Shown: in pieces, positions 8,199-17,615 of the stretch
How positions within the stretch are numbered: position 1 is the first letter of the stretch
How the letters are laid out: every line of letters begins with the position of its first letter
Source: Nitrospira_D sp035465795
GTDB lineage: Bacteria > Nitrospirota > Nitrospiria > Nitrospirales > Nitrospiraceae
Reading direction: 5' to 3'
Assembly (NCBI RefSeq): GCF_049546785.1
Contig: NZ_JBMWAN010000005.1
Span: forward strand, 186,001-250,000
Length of the DNA: 64,000 nucleotides
The notes under the pieces: model-generated
Databases searched by the model: none
What the model was told of the DNA's origin: nothing
What the model saw: the letters and a program-made list of their open reading frames with translations, nothing else
Program-made: the position numbers and the translations under genes

Positions 8199-9140
8199 CT
8201 AGACCGCCGGCAAAAGGGCGTCGATCGCGTCCCGCTCCATACGGCCGGCCTCGGCCCACTCCTGAGCCTGACCCAGTATGCCCCGGAGCCGCTGTTCCAC
8301 CAATTCGAACTGCCTGGCTTCCGGCAGCACACGCCGCTGCGTCACAATTGTCAGAAAGCTCTGCAATCCCATAAAGAACGTCATGGCCTGCAGAGCATTG
8401 ACCTGTTGCGAGGCCGCCCATAACGCGTTGACCTGGTCCACCAGGGCTTGCCCTTCACCCGTCGACATCCCGTCCGATTCCCGTAATCCGCGACTCATCT
8501 GTGCCACGCCATCGACCACCATCGGCCCCTGTTGCTGAACCGCGTCCAAGAATGTCTGCTCGGCGTCAGCCACGCGGATGAGAAAGCTTCGCAGTGAATG
8601 CGCGTCGCATTCCGTCACACCGGTTTGTATCAATCCTTCTATTTGGGCAATCAACGTCCGCGTTACATTGCGCGCCATGTCGGTCGCCCCGGTTTGGCGC
8701 GATAACAAGCTCTGCAGCGCGGCCAGCAAATCCGATGTGGACATCGTGGCGGGCACCGCTTCGGAGCAGACCGATGACTCGGCATCGAATGTCACACCGG
8801 TTGCGCGAGTCAATGCACTGTGAATGTGTCCGAGTTGTTTACAGAGGGCAAGAAAGGCGCTTGCGGACAACGCCGCAGCCGGATTTTCCACCGCTTCGAC
8901 AAAAGACAGTGCGGCGAAACTGGCCTGTTCGATCTCACTGAGACTGATCATGGCGGCCGACCCACCAAGATTCGTGAGACCGGCCTTCATGGTTTGGGCG
9001 AGTTTGGTATGGCGGTCTGCCGGCGGCCCCTGCTGCAGTTCATCCAGCGCGACATGAATCTGCTGCAACCACTCTTGCGCCTCTTGGACAAAGAGAGTAA
9101 TCAGCTCCTTCTGAAATTCATCATCTGCATCGACGGACAT
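8199..9140 (-). CDS. HPt-like helical protein lacking the phospho-acceptor His
   Basis: A helical protein of 313 residues. Its N-terminal 100 residues resemble an HPt domain: FVQEAQEWLQQI helix, then LTNLGGSAAMISL where a real HPt reads AHTLKGSAAM. The His is replaced by Thr and the Lys by Gly, so phosphotransfer is not expected. The rest is helical with no recognised domain. The ATG at 9140 is preceded by AGGGGA; an in-frame GTG at 9164 is less likely because the ribosome site would lie inside the gene. Its place between the REC-coiled-coil and HD-GYP genes suggests an adaptor or decoy in the same pathway. Confidence 0.65.
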   Translation of the reverse strand: MSVDADDEFQKELITLFVQEAQEWLQQIHVALDELQQGPPADRHTKLAQTMKAGLTNLGGSAAMISLSEIEQASFAALSFVEAVENPAAALSASAFLALCKQLGHIHSALTRATGVTFDAESSVCSEAVPATMSTSDLLAALQSLLSRQTGATDMARNVTRTLIAQIEGLIQTGVTECDAHSLRSFLIRVADAEQTFLDAVQQQGPMVVDGVAQMSRGLRESDGMSTGEGQALVDQVNALWAASQQVNALQAMTFFMGLQSFLTIVTQRRVLPEARQFELVEQRLRGILGQAQEWAEAGRMERDAIDALLPAV

Positions 9141-9193
9141 CGTACGTAGTCCCCTGCGAAGCACAGGTCAGGCGGGAAGTCCGGTCCGGCTGG

Positions 9194-10561
9194 TCAAGCC
9201 CGTCCCTTACCATTGCCCAACTGGGAAGCCAATCCTGCGATCTCACCGAGTTTGCGGGCCATGTCCTCAAATCGTTTGGTGGCCTGCTCAGCGGCGTGCT
9301 CAGCTTCCGCAACTCGCCGGGTCAATAACCCGTTCCGATCCCGCTCGGTCGCAAGGAGCCCTTCCACCTCCTGCATTTTGGCGGCAGCTTTTTCCAGCTC
9401 CTCAACCCTGGCCGTCCCTGCACTGACCCTTTGCGTCATCTCTGCCAATGTACTTTCAAGCTCCGCTACGCGTGCGATGCTGCGCTCTGCTGTCGCCAGG
9501 CGCGCACTCAATTCCTCCAGACGAGCCCTGTCCTCCGTCAACGCGGTCTCCGCGGCTTTCGCTTGCAGTTCACAATCGGCCGCGCGACGTTCCTCTCGCG
9601 CCAGCAGCGCTTCCAATTCCTTGGCACGAGCCGCCGCCTTTTCCAGCGCGGTTAATTGCTGCACCAGTTGGGCCGCCGCCGCACGTTCGGCTTGCAGCGC
9701 CTCTTCCAGCGCGTCAACCTGAGCCGTCGCCTTTTGAAAATCGGTGAATTGCTCCCGATACTGATGCGCGGCTGCCCGTTCAGCTTCCAATGCCGACTGC
9801 AGCTCCTTAACCTGCGCCTGCACCTGCTCACCCGAAGCGACTTCCACCCGCAAAGCGGCAACCTGCTGTTGCTCCTCAAGCAAGGCGGCCTCCAGCAACG
9901 CCGCCCGCTCGGAAAGCGAACTGAGTTCCGCCACTCGCTGACGCTCGGACTCCATGGCGCCTTCCAGCTCCTGGGCGCGTCCTGCCACCGCCTCCAGTTC
10001 GGAGACACGCCTGGCGAGCCCGTCCGCTCGGTCCCGCTCGGCTTTCAATTGTGCGTCCATCTCCTGCAGCCGAGCTGCCGCTTGCTGATACGTCTCCAAT
10101 TGCTCTTCGGTAATCCTGGGACCGGCCCAGGGTTCAGCCGTAACAGCTGCGGCGGGCTGAGGAACAGACGGCGCCGGCCGGGCGGCAGGCGTTTGACGCT
10201 TGGCGATGAGTTCTAGCACCCGATCTTTGAGCGAGGTCCCCTGAAAGGGCTTCTTCAACACCCCGTTGGCATGGCATGACTCGGCTTGCCTGGTCACGTC
10301 CTCATTCACAATACCCGAAATCAGAAGGACCGGGGTTTCCGCCAACGCGGCATTGCCGCGAACGAACGCGCAGACTTCGTACCCGCTCTTGTCGGGCATA
10401 ATCACATCCGAGATAATCACATCCGGGTGCTCTTTTGAGAGGTACGCCAAGGCCTCTTCGCCATTCGCGGCCAAGGTAACCCCGAGACCGGCCTCAGTGA
10501 GCAACCGCTCGGCCACTTTCCTGACTGCAATGCTATCGTCCGCCACTAGGATCTTCGGCAT
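9194..10561 (-). CDS. Response regulator with long C-terminal coiled coil
   Basis: A 455-residue protein. Residues 1-120 are a CheY-like receiver with Asp8, Asp9, phospho-acceptor Asp52 (IISDVIMP) and Lys104 (KKPF). After a Pro/Ala-rich linker (about 122-145), residues 150-445 are almost continuous heptad-rich coiled coil with many LEA, ELE and AERAAA units. There is no DNA-binding or enzymatic output domain. Such proteins can act as phosphorylation-controlled scaffolds. It lies downstream of cheA and the cheW-like genes and is probably phosphorylated by that kinase. Confidence 0.8.
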   Translation of the reverse strand: MPKILVADDSIAVRKVAERLLTEAGLGVTLAANGEEALAYLSKEHPDVIISDVIMPDKSGYEVCAFVRGNAALAETPVLLISGIVNEDVTRQAESCHANGVLKKPFQGTSLKDRVLELIAKRQTPAARPAPSVPQPAAAVTAEPWAGPRITEEQLETYQQAAARLQEMDAQLKAERDRADGLARRVSELEAVAGRAQELEGAMESERQRVAELSSLSERAALLEAALLEEQQQVAALRVEVASGEQVQAQVKELQSALEAERAAAHQYREQFTDFQKATAQVDALEEALQAERAAAAQLVQQLTALEKAAARAKELEALLAREERRAADCELQAKAAETALTEDRARLEELSARLATAERSIARVAELESTLAEMTQRVSAGTARVEELEKAAAKMQEVEGLLATERDRNGLLTRRVAEAEHAAEQATKRFEDMARKLGEIAGLASQLGNGKGRA

Positions 10562-10600
10562 ACCGGCTCCCTTCTACCGCCATCCCGCTTTGAATGCGTC

Positions 10601-11044
10601 TTATGCGTTTCCTAATCGTGCGAGAGAAATGATGGGGATTTCGTCGAACCCCACTGAAAACGTCCCCGCAGCAGGAAATTCGTTCCCCTGATACGGGCGC
10701 ACCGAGGCCACATCGAGGGTATGCAGGCTAGGCATCTCCTCATCGATGCAAATGGCCATCGGGCCCCACGGTTGCTTCGCGAGCAGGCACAACGTGAACT
10801 CCCCTTGCACCGTCACCTGCAGCAATCCGGCTAAGTTGAATACCGGAAAGACGCCGCGGTCCTGTCTCACCACCGCCGACACAAACGGCGTCCGACTGGG
10901 AACCGGAAGGCTCCCTGTCCACGGGGAGATTCCTCCGACTTCATCAGTCCTTGCCGCCAACCGCCGTCCGCCAACCGTAAACACCAGGAGGTGACAGGAG
11001 CGGGGCTCAACTTTTTGCTGCCGACCGACCGTTCCTCTCAACAT
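10601..11044 (-). CDS. CheW-like adaptor, small
   Basis: A 147-residue protein consisting of one CheW-like SH3-type fold: the strand CHLLVFTVGGRRLAA near the N-terminus, then VPVFNLAGLL-type and AICIDEEMPSL segments. CheW domains couple receptors to CheA. This copy is divergent and may bind the coiled-coil regulator or receptor. The start codon overlaps the stop of the preceding CheW gene by 7 bases, so the two are translationally coupled. Confidence 0.7.
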   Translation of the reverse strand: MLRGTVGRQQKVEPRSCHLLVFTVGGRRLAARTDEVGGISPWTGSLPVPSRTPFVSAVVRQDRGVFPVFNLAGLLQVTVQGEFTLCLLAKQPWGPMAICIDEEMPSLHTLDVASVRPYQGNEFPAAGTFSVGFDEIPIISLARLGNA

Positions 11045-11574
11045 GACATGCCTCTCCCGACTGCCGGCGCCGCCGTGTTCGACACGAGCGACTGACTGTA
11101 CCCCTGGGACACACGCCCCGAAGACGACAGGGCTTCAGCCCCCCCCAAGAGCCACTGGGTTTGCAGCACGATAGCCACCCCCTCGCCAAAGAGCAGCAGT
11201 CCGCCATACCAGCCTCGCTCCTCCCCGCGAAACTGACGCGGAAGGGGAAGTACCCGCCGTCCTTCACATTCGATCAGGCCATGGACAGAAGCCACTCGCA
11301 CGCTGGCCCGCGCAGTCCCCTGTGCCAGGAGAATCACTCTCGTATCCGGCCCATCCTCCTCCGGAACAACTCCCAGTCTGGCGGCCAGATCCACCGCCGC
11401 ATACAGCTGCCCCTGTACCATCGGGGCCTCGATCGAGCCACTCTCTGCGATCGTCAGGAGACCCGCTACGGTTTCAGCAGAGACCGCAATCCTCATCGCG
11501 CCGACCGTCGCGATGAGATAGCGATCCATCGACACCAGCGAGCGAGTGCCTGCTCCCTGTCCACGCAAACTCAT
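11038..11574 (-). CDS. CheW-like adaptor
   Basis: A 178-residue CheW-type protein: RYLIATVGAMRIAVSAETV at the N-terminus, YAAVDLAARLG (the position of the VIDLR-type motif), then VHGLIECEGRRVLPLP. It has an unusual C-terminal Ser/Gly-rich extension of about 35 residues. It follows cheA in the operon and overlaps the next CheW-like gene. CheW adaptors bridge chemoreceptor arrays and the kinase. The role of two extra diverged copies is not clear. Confidence 0.72.
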   Translation of the reverse strand: MSLRGQGAGTRSLVSMDRYLIATVGAMRIAVSAETVAGLLTIAESGSIEAPMVQGQLYAAVDLAARLGVVPEEDGPDTRVILLAQGTARASVRVASVHGLIECEGRRVLPLPRQFRGEERGWYGGLLLFGEGVAIVLQTQWLLGGAEALSSSGRVSQGYSQSLVSNTAAPAVGRGMSC

Positions 11575-11644
11575 GCCGCAGCCTCATCAGCCATGGGTTC
11601 CCGCCTCCCTGCCCACAACAGATCCTCCATCGGCACCGTTCGCA

Positions 11645-14600
11645 CTACTGGCGGACGATCTGCGCCTGCCCCACCCACCGTTCCACTTCCTGCAGCAGCG
11701 CACGCTCTTCAACCGGCTTTGCGATATACGCGCTGGCCCCGATGTTAATCGCCATTTGGCGATGTTTGTCTCCCGCACGAGTGGTCATCACGACCACCGG
11801 AGTCTGCTGCGTTTGCGAACGGCTCCTCAGAGCCTGAATGACTTCAAACCCGTTCAGCTTCGGCATTTCAAGGTCCGTAATAATCAACCGGTACGCCTGG
11901 GCAGAGGCCTTTCTCAAACCGTCCTCCCCGTCCACCGCCGTCTCGACTTGATACCCCGCATTCTCCAGCATCCGTCCGACGAATTTGCGAATACTGAGGG
12001 AATCGTCGATCAGAAGAATCGGGGCGAGAATCTTCTCTTCAGAGGCCGCTCCATGCCCGCCCTCGTACTCCGGGAGCAACGTGGATTCCGTCACGGTCGT
12101 CACTGCCAGCGATTCCTTCGATTCGCGGGCGAACAAGCGGCCCGGATCGATGACCAGAATAACCCGTCCTTCAGGATCGATCGTGGCGCCGCCGAAGAAT
12201 GATCGCTCCATCGGCTTCAACGCCCCCAGCGTCTTGATGACGATTTCCTGGCGCCCCAGCAACTCATCGACCGCCAGCCCGACCGGACCGGAGACGGTCC
12301 GCACAATCACCACGGGCATGCTGCTATCCACCGTCCCGACTTCACGACGCAGCAGATGGCGGAGCGAATAGAGATCCACCGCGGCTTCACCGATGTGCAG
12401 CATGGCACGATCGCCCATATGTTGGAGTGATGCGGCAGTCGGCATCGTGACCTCGCGGACACTCGGCAGCGGAATCGCATACCGCTCAGACCCTGCGCGC
12501 ACCAACAACGCGGTGGCAATGAGCAGGGTAAGGGGCAAATCAAGCGTAAATTTCGTTCCGACGCCGGGAACCGATTCGACGTCGATATGCCCGTTCATCC
12601 CTTCGATCACTCGCTTGACCACATCCAGTCCCACACCGCGCCCGGCCTGGTCGCCCACTTTGTCGGCGGTTGAAAACCCTGGGGCAAAGATACACTTCAA
12701 GACTTCGGCATCCGGCATGGACAGCGCCTGCTCTGCCCGCACCAGCCCCAACTTCACCGCCTTCTCACGAATCCTCTTGAGATCGAGGCCGGCGCCGTCA
12801 TCTTCCACTTCGATGATGATCGAGTTCCCGCGATGGGCCGCGTGCAGATACACGGTGCCGACCGCCGGCTTGCCTTTTGCCAGCCGGTCCGCGGCAGACT
12901 CAATGCCGTGGTACACCGCATTGCGGACGAGATGCACCAAGGGGTCGACCAATCGTTCCACGACTCCGGTATCCACTTCAGTGTGTTCGCCCGAGGTCAC
13001 AAGGGACACCTCTTTTCCTGAGGCGCGGGCTATTTCGCGAATCGCCCGTCGGAACCTGGTGAACGGCGTGCCGACGGGCACCATGCGGGCGCGAGCGATC
13101 TCATCCCGCATACCAAGCGTCAACTGTTGCAGCTGGCTCATGTCGTCATGCGACCGCCGGATCGATCCGCTCAGTTGCGACATGGACTCGGAAATGTCCG
13201 CAGTCACTTCGCTGATCCGGCGGGCCAGAATATTGAAATCGTCGTATTTGTCAAATTCCAGACTCCCGAAATCACTGAGCCCGGCGATTCCCGGCCCGCT
13301 CGGCTCCGACGGGCTCGACGGCGCCGTCGGAAATGTGAAGGTGTGCTTTTCTTCAAACGACTGGACGGCATCCACCAGCCGGGTCTTGCATGCCAAGACC
13401 TGTTGAGACAGTTGTTCCAGGACCCGCAAGCGTTGCTCTAAGCGGCCACGGCCGATCACCAGCTCGCCGACCAGATTCAGCAACCGCTCCAACCGATCCC
13501 GGCTGACACGGATGACCTCTCGATCCTCCGAGGTCTTTCCATCGGCAACCTTAGCCTGCGCTGGCGCCTCCTGGTTTCCGCTGCTCTGTTGCGCCGATGG
13601 TTCAAGCGATTCAGCCGTCGCCGGCACCGCAGCCTCTGATGGAAGCCCGCCCTCATGCAGGCATTTGAGTTCGGACAGCGCCTTCGCAAACCGCTGTTGC
13701 GTGGAGGCCAGCATGGACGGATCGCGTCGCATAAGCACACGCACCACGTCGATCGAGCGGAGCAAGAGGTCGGTGTGGCCCGGCAATACAGCCATTATCC
13801 CGTCGCGCACCGCCCCCATGAAATCTTCCACATGGTGAACGAGGTCGCCGATCGATTGGAATCCCACGGTATACGCGGACCCCTTTAACGTGTGGGCAGT
13901 ACGGAACAACTGATTAATGAGTTCCGCATTGCTAGGATCCTTGTCCAGCTTGAGGAAATTTGCCTCAAGTGTCTCCAGATACTCTTGGGCTTCAGGAGCG
14001 AAATACGACAACACCTCCGAGTCCAGCTGAGGAACGAGGTACTCGGGAGAAAGGCCCGGCAATGGCTCCTCCGCCCCTCTCACCGGCGATGTCACTTGAT
14101 CCGGCCCCGACACTTCAGCGGCGGCTGCGGGCTGGGCGAGGGGCACAGACACCTGAGGACCCATCACCATCGCCTCTCCGTCCCGAATCTGACGCAAGCG
14201 GCAGATTGTCGAGGGCACTTCCTGCTGAAGCCGCTGAAACTGGTCGGGATCCCGGCGCAGCAAGACCCGAAGCGTATTGACCGCCCGCGTCATCCCTTCA
14301 AAGAGCTCATCAGTGAGCTGTCGCCGTTCCTCCCGCACCGCAACCAGACATTCTTCCATCGGATGAGCCAGATCGCCGATCACGGCAAATCCGACTGTAT
14401 AACCGGACCCTTTAAGGGTATGCGCCGTCCTGAAGAACCGGTACATCGCCTCATCGTCTGCCGGACGCGCCTGCAGGGCGCGAATCAGACTGTCGATCGT
14501 ATCGAGATACTCAACCGCCTCCGGGACAAAATAGGACAATACCTCCTCATCCAAATCGGGAATCAGGTACTGTCGACTCAGCGGCTCCGCCTCGGGATTG

Positions 14601-15046
14601 CAGGCTGGTCTGGCTTCGAGCTGAGCAGCGGATACCTGTCGCCCCGTGGACTCCTCGTGAAGAAAGCCGGACGACACGACCAGACACCGTTCAATGGTGG
14701 CCTGATCTTCTGCCCCGCCTTGCCCGATAACATCGAGTTGCGACTGCACGGCTTGAATAATTTCCCGCATCGCCCCTACGGCGCGTAGCCATTCGGACCC
14801 GGAGATAGACTCCGCCTGCTCGCACAGCGCTTCCAGTCGTTCCCCCAGCTGGGCAATACCCTGATACCCGTAGAGCGCCGCCGCACCGCGAATACGATGG
14901 GCCACGATGTAGTGCCTTTGTAGTTGCTGGGCACTGGGCACCGCTCCGTCCACCGGATGGAGCGCCGTCTTGAGCGTGGCCATCCCATCCGACGCTTCAG
15001 CCAGGAAGATGCCGATCAGATTCTCTTGGTCGAATTCCGCGCTCAT
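11645..15046 (-). CDS. cheA: Hybrid chemotaxis histidine kinase, three HPt domains plus receiver
   Basis: A 1133-residue kinase of the ChpA/PilL type. Three HPt domains carry intact phospho-acceptors His50 (AHRIRGAAA), His209 and His385 (both FRTAHTLKGS). After a linker come the dimerisation helices (about 520-655), the ATPase domain with N-box Asn709 (HLVRNAVYHG), G1 (DDGAGLD, 749-755) and G2 (GRGVGLD, 802-808), a CheW-like domain (about 835-975), and a receiver with Asp1014, Asp1015, Asp1058 and Lys1110. It reads the adjacent receptor and passes phosphate to its own receiver, the stand-alone CheY and probably the REC-coiled-coil protein. Confidence 0.92.
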   Translation of the reverse strand: MSAEFDQENLIGIFLAEASDGMATLKTALHPVDGAVPSAQQLQRHYIVAHRIRGAAALYGYQGIAQLGERLEALCEQAESISGSEWLRAVGAMREIIQAVQSQLDVIGQGGAEDQATIERCLVVSSGFLHEESTGRQVSAAQLEARPACNPEAEPLSRQYLIPDLDEEVLSYFVPEAVEYLDTIDSLIRALQARPADDEAMYRFFRTAHTLKGSGYTVGFAVIGDLAHPMEECLVAVREERRQLTDELFEGMTRAVNTLRVLLRRDPDQFQRLQQEVPSTICRLRQIRDGEAMVMGPQVSVPLAQPAAAAEVSGPDQVTSPVRGAEEPLPGLSPEYLVPQLDSEVLSYFAPEAQEYLETLEANFLKLDKDPSNAELINQLFRTAHTLKGSAYTVGFQSIGDLVHHVEDFMGAVRDGIMAVLPGHTDLLLRSIDVVRVLMRRDPSMLASTQQRFAKALSELKCLHEGGLPSEAAVPATAESLEPSAQQSSGNQEAPAQAKVADGKTSEDREVIRVSRDRLERLLNLVGELVIGRGRLEQRLRVLEQLSQQVLACKTRLVDAVQSFEEKHTFTFPTAPSSPSEPSGPGIAGLSDFGSLEFDKYDDFNILARRISEVTADISESMSQLSGSIRRSHDDMSQLQQLTLGMRDEIARARMVPVGTPFTRFRRAIREIARASGKEVSLVTSGEHTEVDTGVVERLVDPLVHLVRNAVYHGIESAADRLAKGKPAVGTVYLHAAHRGNSIIIEVEDDGAGLDLKRIREKAVKLGLVRAEQALSMPDAEVLKCIFAPGFSTADKVGDQAGRGVGLDVVKRVIEGMNGHIDVESVPGVGTKFTLDLPLTLLIATALLVRAGSERYAIPLPSVREVTMPTAASLQHMGDRAMLHIGEAAVDLYSLRHLLRREVGTVDSSMPVVIVRTVSGPVGLAVDELLGRQEIVIKTLGALKPMERSFFGGATIDPEGRVILVIDPGRLFARESKESLAVTTVTESTLLPEYEGGHGAASEEKILAPILLIDDSLSIRKFVGRMLENAGYQVETAVDGEDGLRKASAQAYRLIITDLEMPKLNGFEVIQALRSRSQTQQTPVVVMTTRAGDKHRQMAINIGASAYIAKPVEERALLQEVERWVGQAQIVRQ

Positions 15047-15060
15047 CCGAATCCCTTCTT

Positions 15061-15087
15061 ACCCGGAGAACGCATGGTTCTCCGGGT
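15061..15087 (-). other. Perfect 11-bp stem-loop between MCP and cheA
   Basis: The spacer between the MCP stop and the cheA start contains a perfect 11-base-pair inverted repeat (15061-15071 with 15077-15087) around a 5-base loop. It lies a few bases before the cheA ribosome-binding site and has no U-run. It is probably an intercistronic RNA structure that stabilises the upstream message or tunes kinase translation. Confidence 0.55.
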
Positions 15088-15094
15088 AGTCTGG

Positions 15095-16981
15095 TTAGGC
15101 CAGTTTGAATTGGGACACCGACGCCGTCAGACTCTCGGCCAGCTTGGCCATGTCTTCGACGGTCATGCGCGCCGAGTCCGTCGCCTTCTGGGTGGCCACG
15201 GCACCGCCGGTGAAGTCCTTGATCGATCGACCCACTTTATCCGTCGACGCCGTCTGATCGGCGGCCGACGACGCAATGCTCTGGGCCAATTCGGCGGAGC
15301 GTTGCGCGATCGTGGAAATTTCCTTAAACACGTCGCCCGTGCGCAGGGCCGAGGCGGATCCCGCTTCCACGGCCTGGGTTTCATGTTCCATGGCCACCAC
15401 GGCATCCTGCGTTTCACTCTGAATGACTTTGACGAGGTCGGCAATTTCGCGCGTCGCTTGCGTCGAACTTTCGGCGAGTTTTCTGACCTGGTCGGCGACG
15501 ACGGCGAACCGCGCTCCGGCCTCTCCGGCGCCGGCGGCCTCGATGGCGGCGTTGAGCGCCAGGAGGTTCGTCTGATTTGCAATGTCTCGAATCGTCGACA
15601 CGATTTGCGAAATTTCCAGGGAGCGGTCGCCGAGGGCCTTCACCTGCTTCGACATGCGTTGCACCGCTGCACGGATGCTCTGCATGTCCTGCACGGTTTC
15701 CTGCACCGCGACACGGCCTCGTTCGGTGGCCTGCAACACTTGGCGCGCCGATTCTGAAGACGCCCCGGCGGTCTCCGACACCTGACGCATCGAGGCCGCC
15801 AATTGTTCGACCGCGCCCAGGGCCTTGACCGACTCATCGGCTTGATGTTTGGCCGTCCCGGCCATCTGTCCGGCGTTATCACGCAACGTCCCTGCTGACT
15901 TATTGACGCGTTCCGCCGCTTCGCGGACCTGGCGCATCAACTGCGCGAACCGCTGAATCATGAGGTTGAAACCGTCGGCCAAGTTTCCGAACATGTCGGC
16001 CGTCACTTCACCGCGCTTCGTCAGATCCCCCTTACCGACATCAGACACCAGCACGAGAAACTGCATCAACCGCTTTTGCATGATGTCTCGTTCTTCCTCG
16101 GTGGATACCAGGGCTGTGATTCGATCCAACATGGAGTTGAACGCTTTGGCCATGTGGCCCACCTCGTCGTCGCTCTCGAGTTTCGCCCGGGCCTGCAGAT
16201 TACCCGCCGCGGCTTGCTCAGCGACATCGGCCACATGCACAATGTTGCGGGCGATATATCTCGCCAGGAAATACCCGATCGCACCTCCCACGATGAGGGC
16301 CAGAAGCCCTCCCAAAAGCACAACGTTCGTACGATACGCGGCCTCCGCCTGCCCGTTGTCGTTCAGATCCTTCGCCACTTCCCGAATGGTCGTCATCAAT
16401 TCCCGCACCCGAAGCGTCGCCGTGCTGTACTTGTTCGCCACTTCGACGTTAAGCGCCAAGTTACCCAGGTCCCGCATGCTTTGCTTCTGATCGTCGGACA
16501 GCCCGCTGGAAAAGCTGTCAGCGAAGGCGCTCACCGCACCGTCCGTCGAGGAAAAATATTCAGCCAGCGCAGTGCGGAGCGCTGCGACGTCCTTCGCCTC
16601 GCTGCGCCCCGTCGACGACTCATGCGCTTCATTCGCCTGATACGATGACAGCGGGCTCAAGGTCTCTTTCTTCAATTCCGCGAGCGGAGCGATGGCATCC
16701 TCGAAATCGCTCTTGCGTGTTTGACGCCCCGCGTTCAGCAGCGCATCGTGATACAAGCCCAGGTTGGTACTGCTCACCCCGGTATTTGAAAGCGCCAGGG
16801 TCGATCCGTGGTAAATGTTCTGCAACTCGCCTTTCAGACGGTTCAAACCGATCAAACCGACCAGACCGACCAGGATCATGATCGCCCCGACCGCCGAAAA
16901 CCCCATAATGAGCTTCGGCAGCGTCTTCAGGTTTCGAAACCATGACTGCACCGAAAACCCCGACTTACCGTTCCTCGCCAT
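15095..16981 (-). CDS. Methyl-accepting chemotaxis protein, PilJ-like
   Basis: A 628-residue membrane receptor. TM1 spans about 24-46, a four-helix periplasmic ligand domain 47-218, TM2 219-240, and HAMP 241-293. A second HAMP-like repeat (VGKGDLTKRGEVTADMFG, about 310-360) is a hallmark of PilJ-type receptors. The signalling domain includes the hairpin-tip motif NQTNLLALNAAIEAAGAGEAG, where the usual Arg after EAA is Gly, then FAVVADQVRKLAE. The ribosome site AGAGGAGG precedes ATG 16981. It feeds the CheA encoded next. No methyltransferase or methylesterase gene is nearby. Confidence 0.9.
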   Translation of the reverse strand: MARNGKSGFSVQSWFRNLKTLPKLIMGFSAVGAIMILVGLVGLIGLNRLKGELQNIYHGSTLALSNTGVSSTNLGLYHDALLNAGRQTRKSDFEDAIAPLAELKKETLSPLSSYQANEAHESSTGRSEAKDVAALRTALAEYFSSTDGAVSAFADSFSSGLSDDQKQSMRDLGNLALNVEVANKYSTATLRVRELMTTIREVAKDLNDNGQAEAAYRTNVVLLGGLLALIVGGAIGYFLARYIARNIVHVADVAEQAAAGNLQARAKLESDDEVGHMAKAFNSMLDRITALVSTEEERDIMQKRLMQFLVLVSDVGKGDLTKRGEVTADMFGNLADGFNLMIQRFAQLMRQVREAAERVNKSAGTLRDNAGQMAGTAKHQADESVKALGAVEQLAASMRQVSETAGASSESARQVLQATERGRVAVQETVQDMQSIRAAVQRMSKQVKALGDRSLEISQIVSTIRDIANQTNLLALNAAIEAAGAGEAGARFAVVADQVRKLAESSTQATREIADLVKVIQSETQDAVVAMEHETQAVEAGSASALRTGDVFKEISTIAQRSAELAQSIASSAADQTASTDKVGRSIKDFTGGAVATQKATDSARMTVEDMAKLAESLTASVSQFKLA

Positions 16982-17066
16982 ACCGTCCTCCTCTCACCCC
17001 TCGAGGTGATCCTTCCTGACCAGACCGTTAGAGACTCTCGTGACAGTTTGTCCGCGTCGCGCGCGT

Positions 17067-17570
17067 TTACTCGGCTACCCCTTCAACACAGGCCAACAAT
17101 TTAGATACGTCCATCACACTGCTCATGCGCTCCTCGATTTTTGCCAGGCCTGAGACAAACGGCCGAGTTTCTGCCAGTCCCCGAGATGCGGCACTTACAA
17201 GATCGTCCGAATGAATCGTCCGGATCTCCGGCACCTCATCGATCAGGATCCCGACCTGCTGCTGCCCGTGCCGCAAGACGACCGCGAATTTCTGATCTCC
17301 GTGCGACGACACGCCCAGGGACGGGCGCAAGTCCGCCAAGGGCATCACCGTTCCTCTGAGATTCGCCACGCCGACCAACATCGCCGGCATGCCGGGCACG
17401 GGCGTCACAGATTCCGGTTCGAACACTTCTCGAACCTGGCGAAGATCGACGGCAAACAGTTCTCCCCCGAGGCTCATCAGGCAAATGCGAGAGGAGACCG
17501 TGGCCTTTGCTCGTCCGGTCTGGTCCGGAGCCGTATCTGGTACCTGTGCGAGTTCGAGAGCTGGTTCCAT
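17067..17570 (-). CDS. cheW: CheW adaptor
   Basis: A 167-residue protein and the best-conserved CheW of the operon: CLMSLGGELFAVDLRQVREVFE, then GVANLRGTVMPLADLRPSLG (the canonical NLRG-x-V-x-P-x-x-DLR signature), then VLIDEVPEI-like strands. It tethers CheA to the receptor. ATG 17570 is preceded by AAGGAAG at good spacing; a TTG at 17603 is an in-frame but less likely start. It lies between cheY and the MCP gene. Confidence 0.88.
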   Translation of the reverse strand: MEPALELAQVPDTAPDQTGRAKATVSSRICLMSLGGELFAVDLRQVREVFEPESVTPVPGMPAMLVGVANLRGTVMPLADLRPSLGVSSHGDQKFAVVLRHGQQQVGILIDEVPEIRTIHSDDLVSAASRGLAETRPFVSGLAKIEERMSSVMDVSKLLACVEGVAE

Positions 17571-17615
17571 ATCGCTTCCTTCAAGAATGTCCGCTGGACG
17601 CAATCTTCCGAAGGG

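Noticed and set aside
13892..14788. Long plus-strand open frames opposite cheA
   Set aside because: Shadow frames of the kinase gene; composition rich in His, Arg and Pro with no family match.
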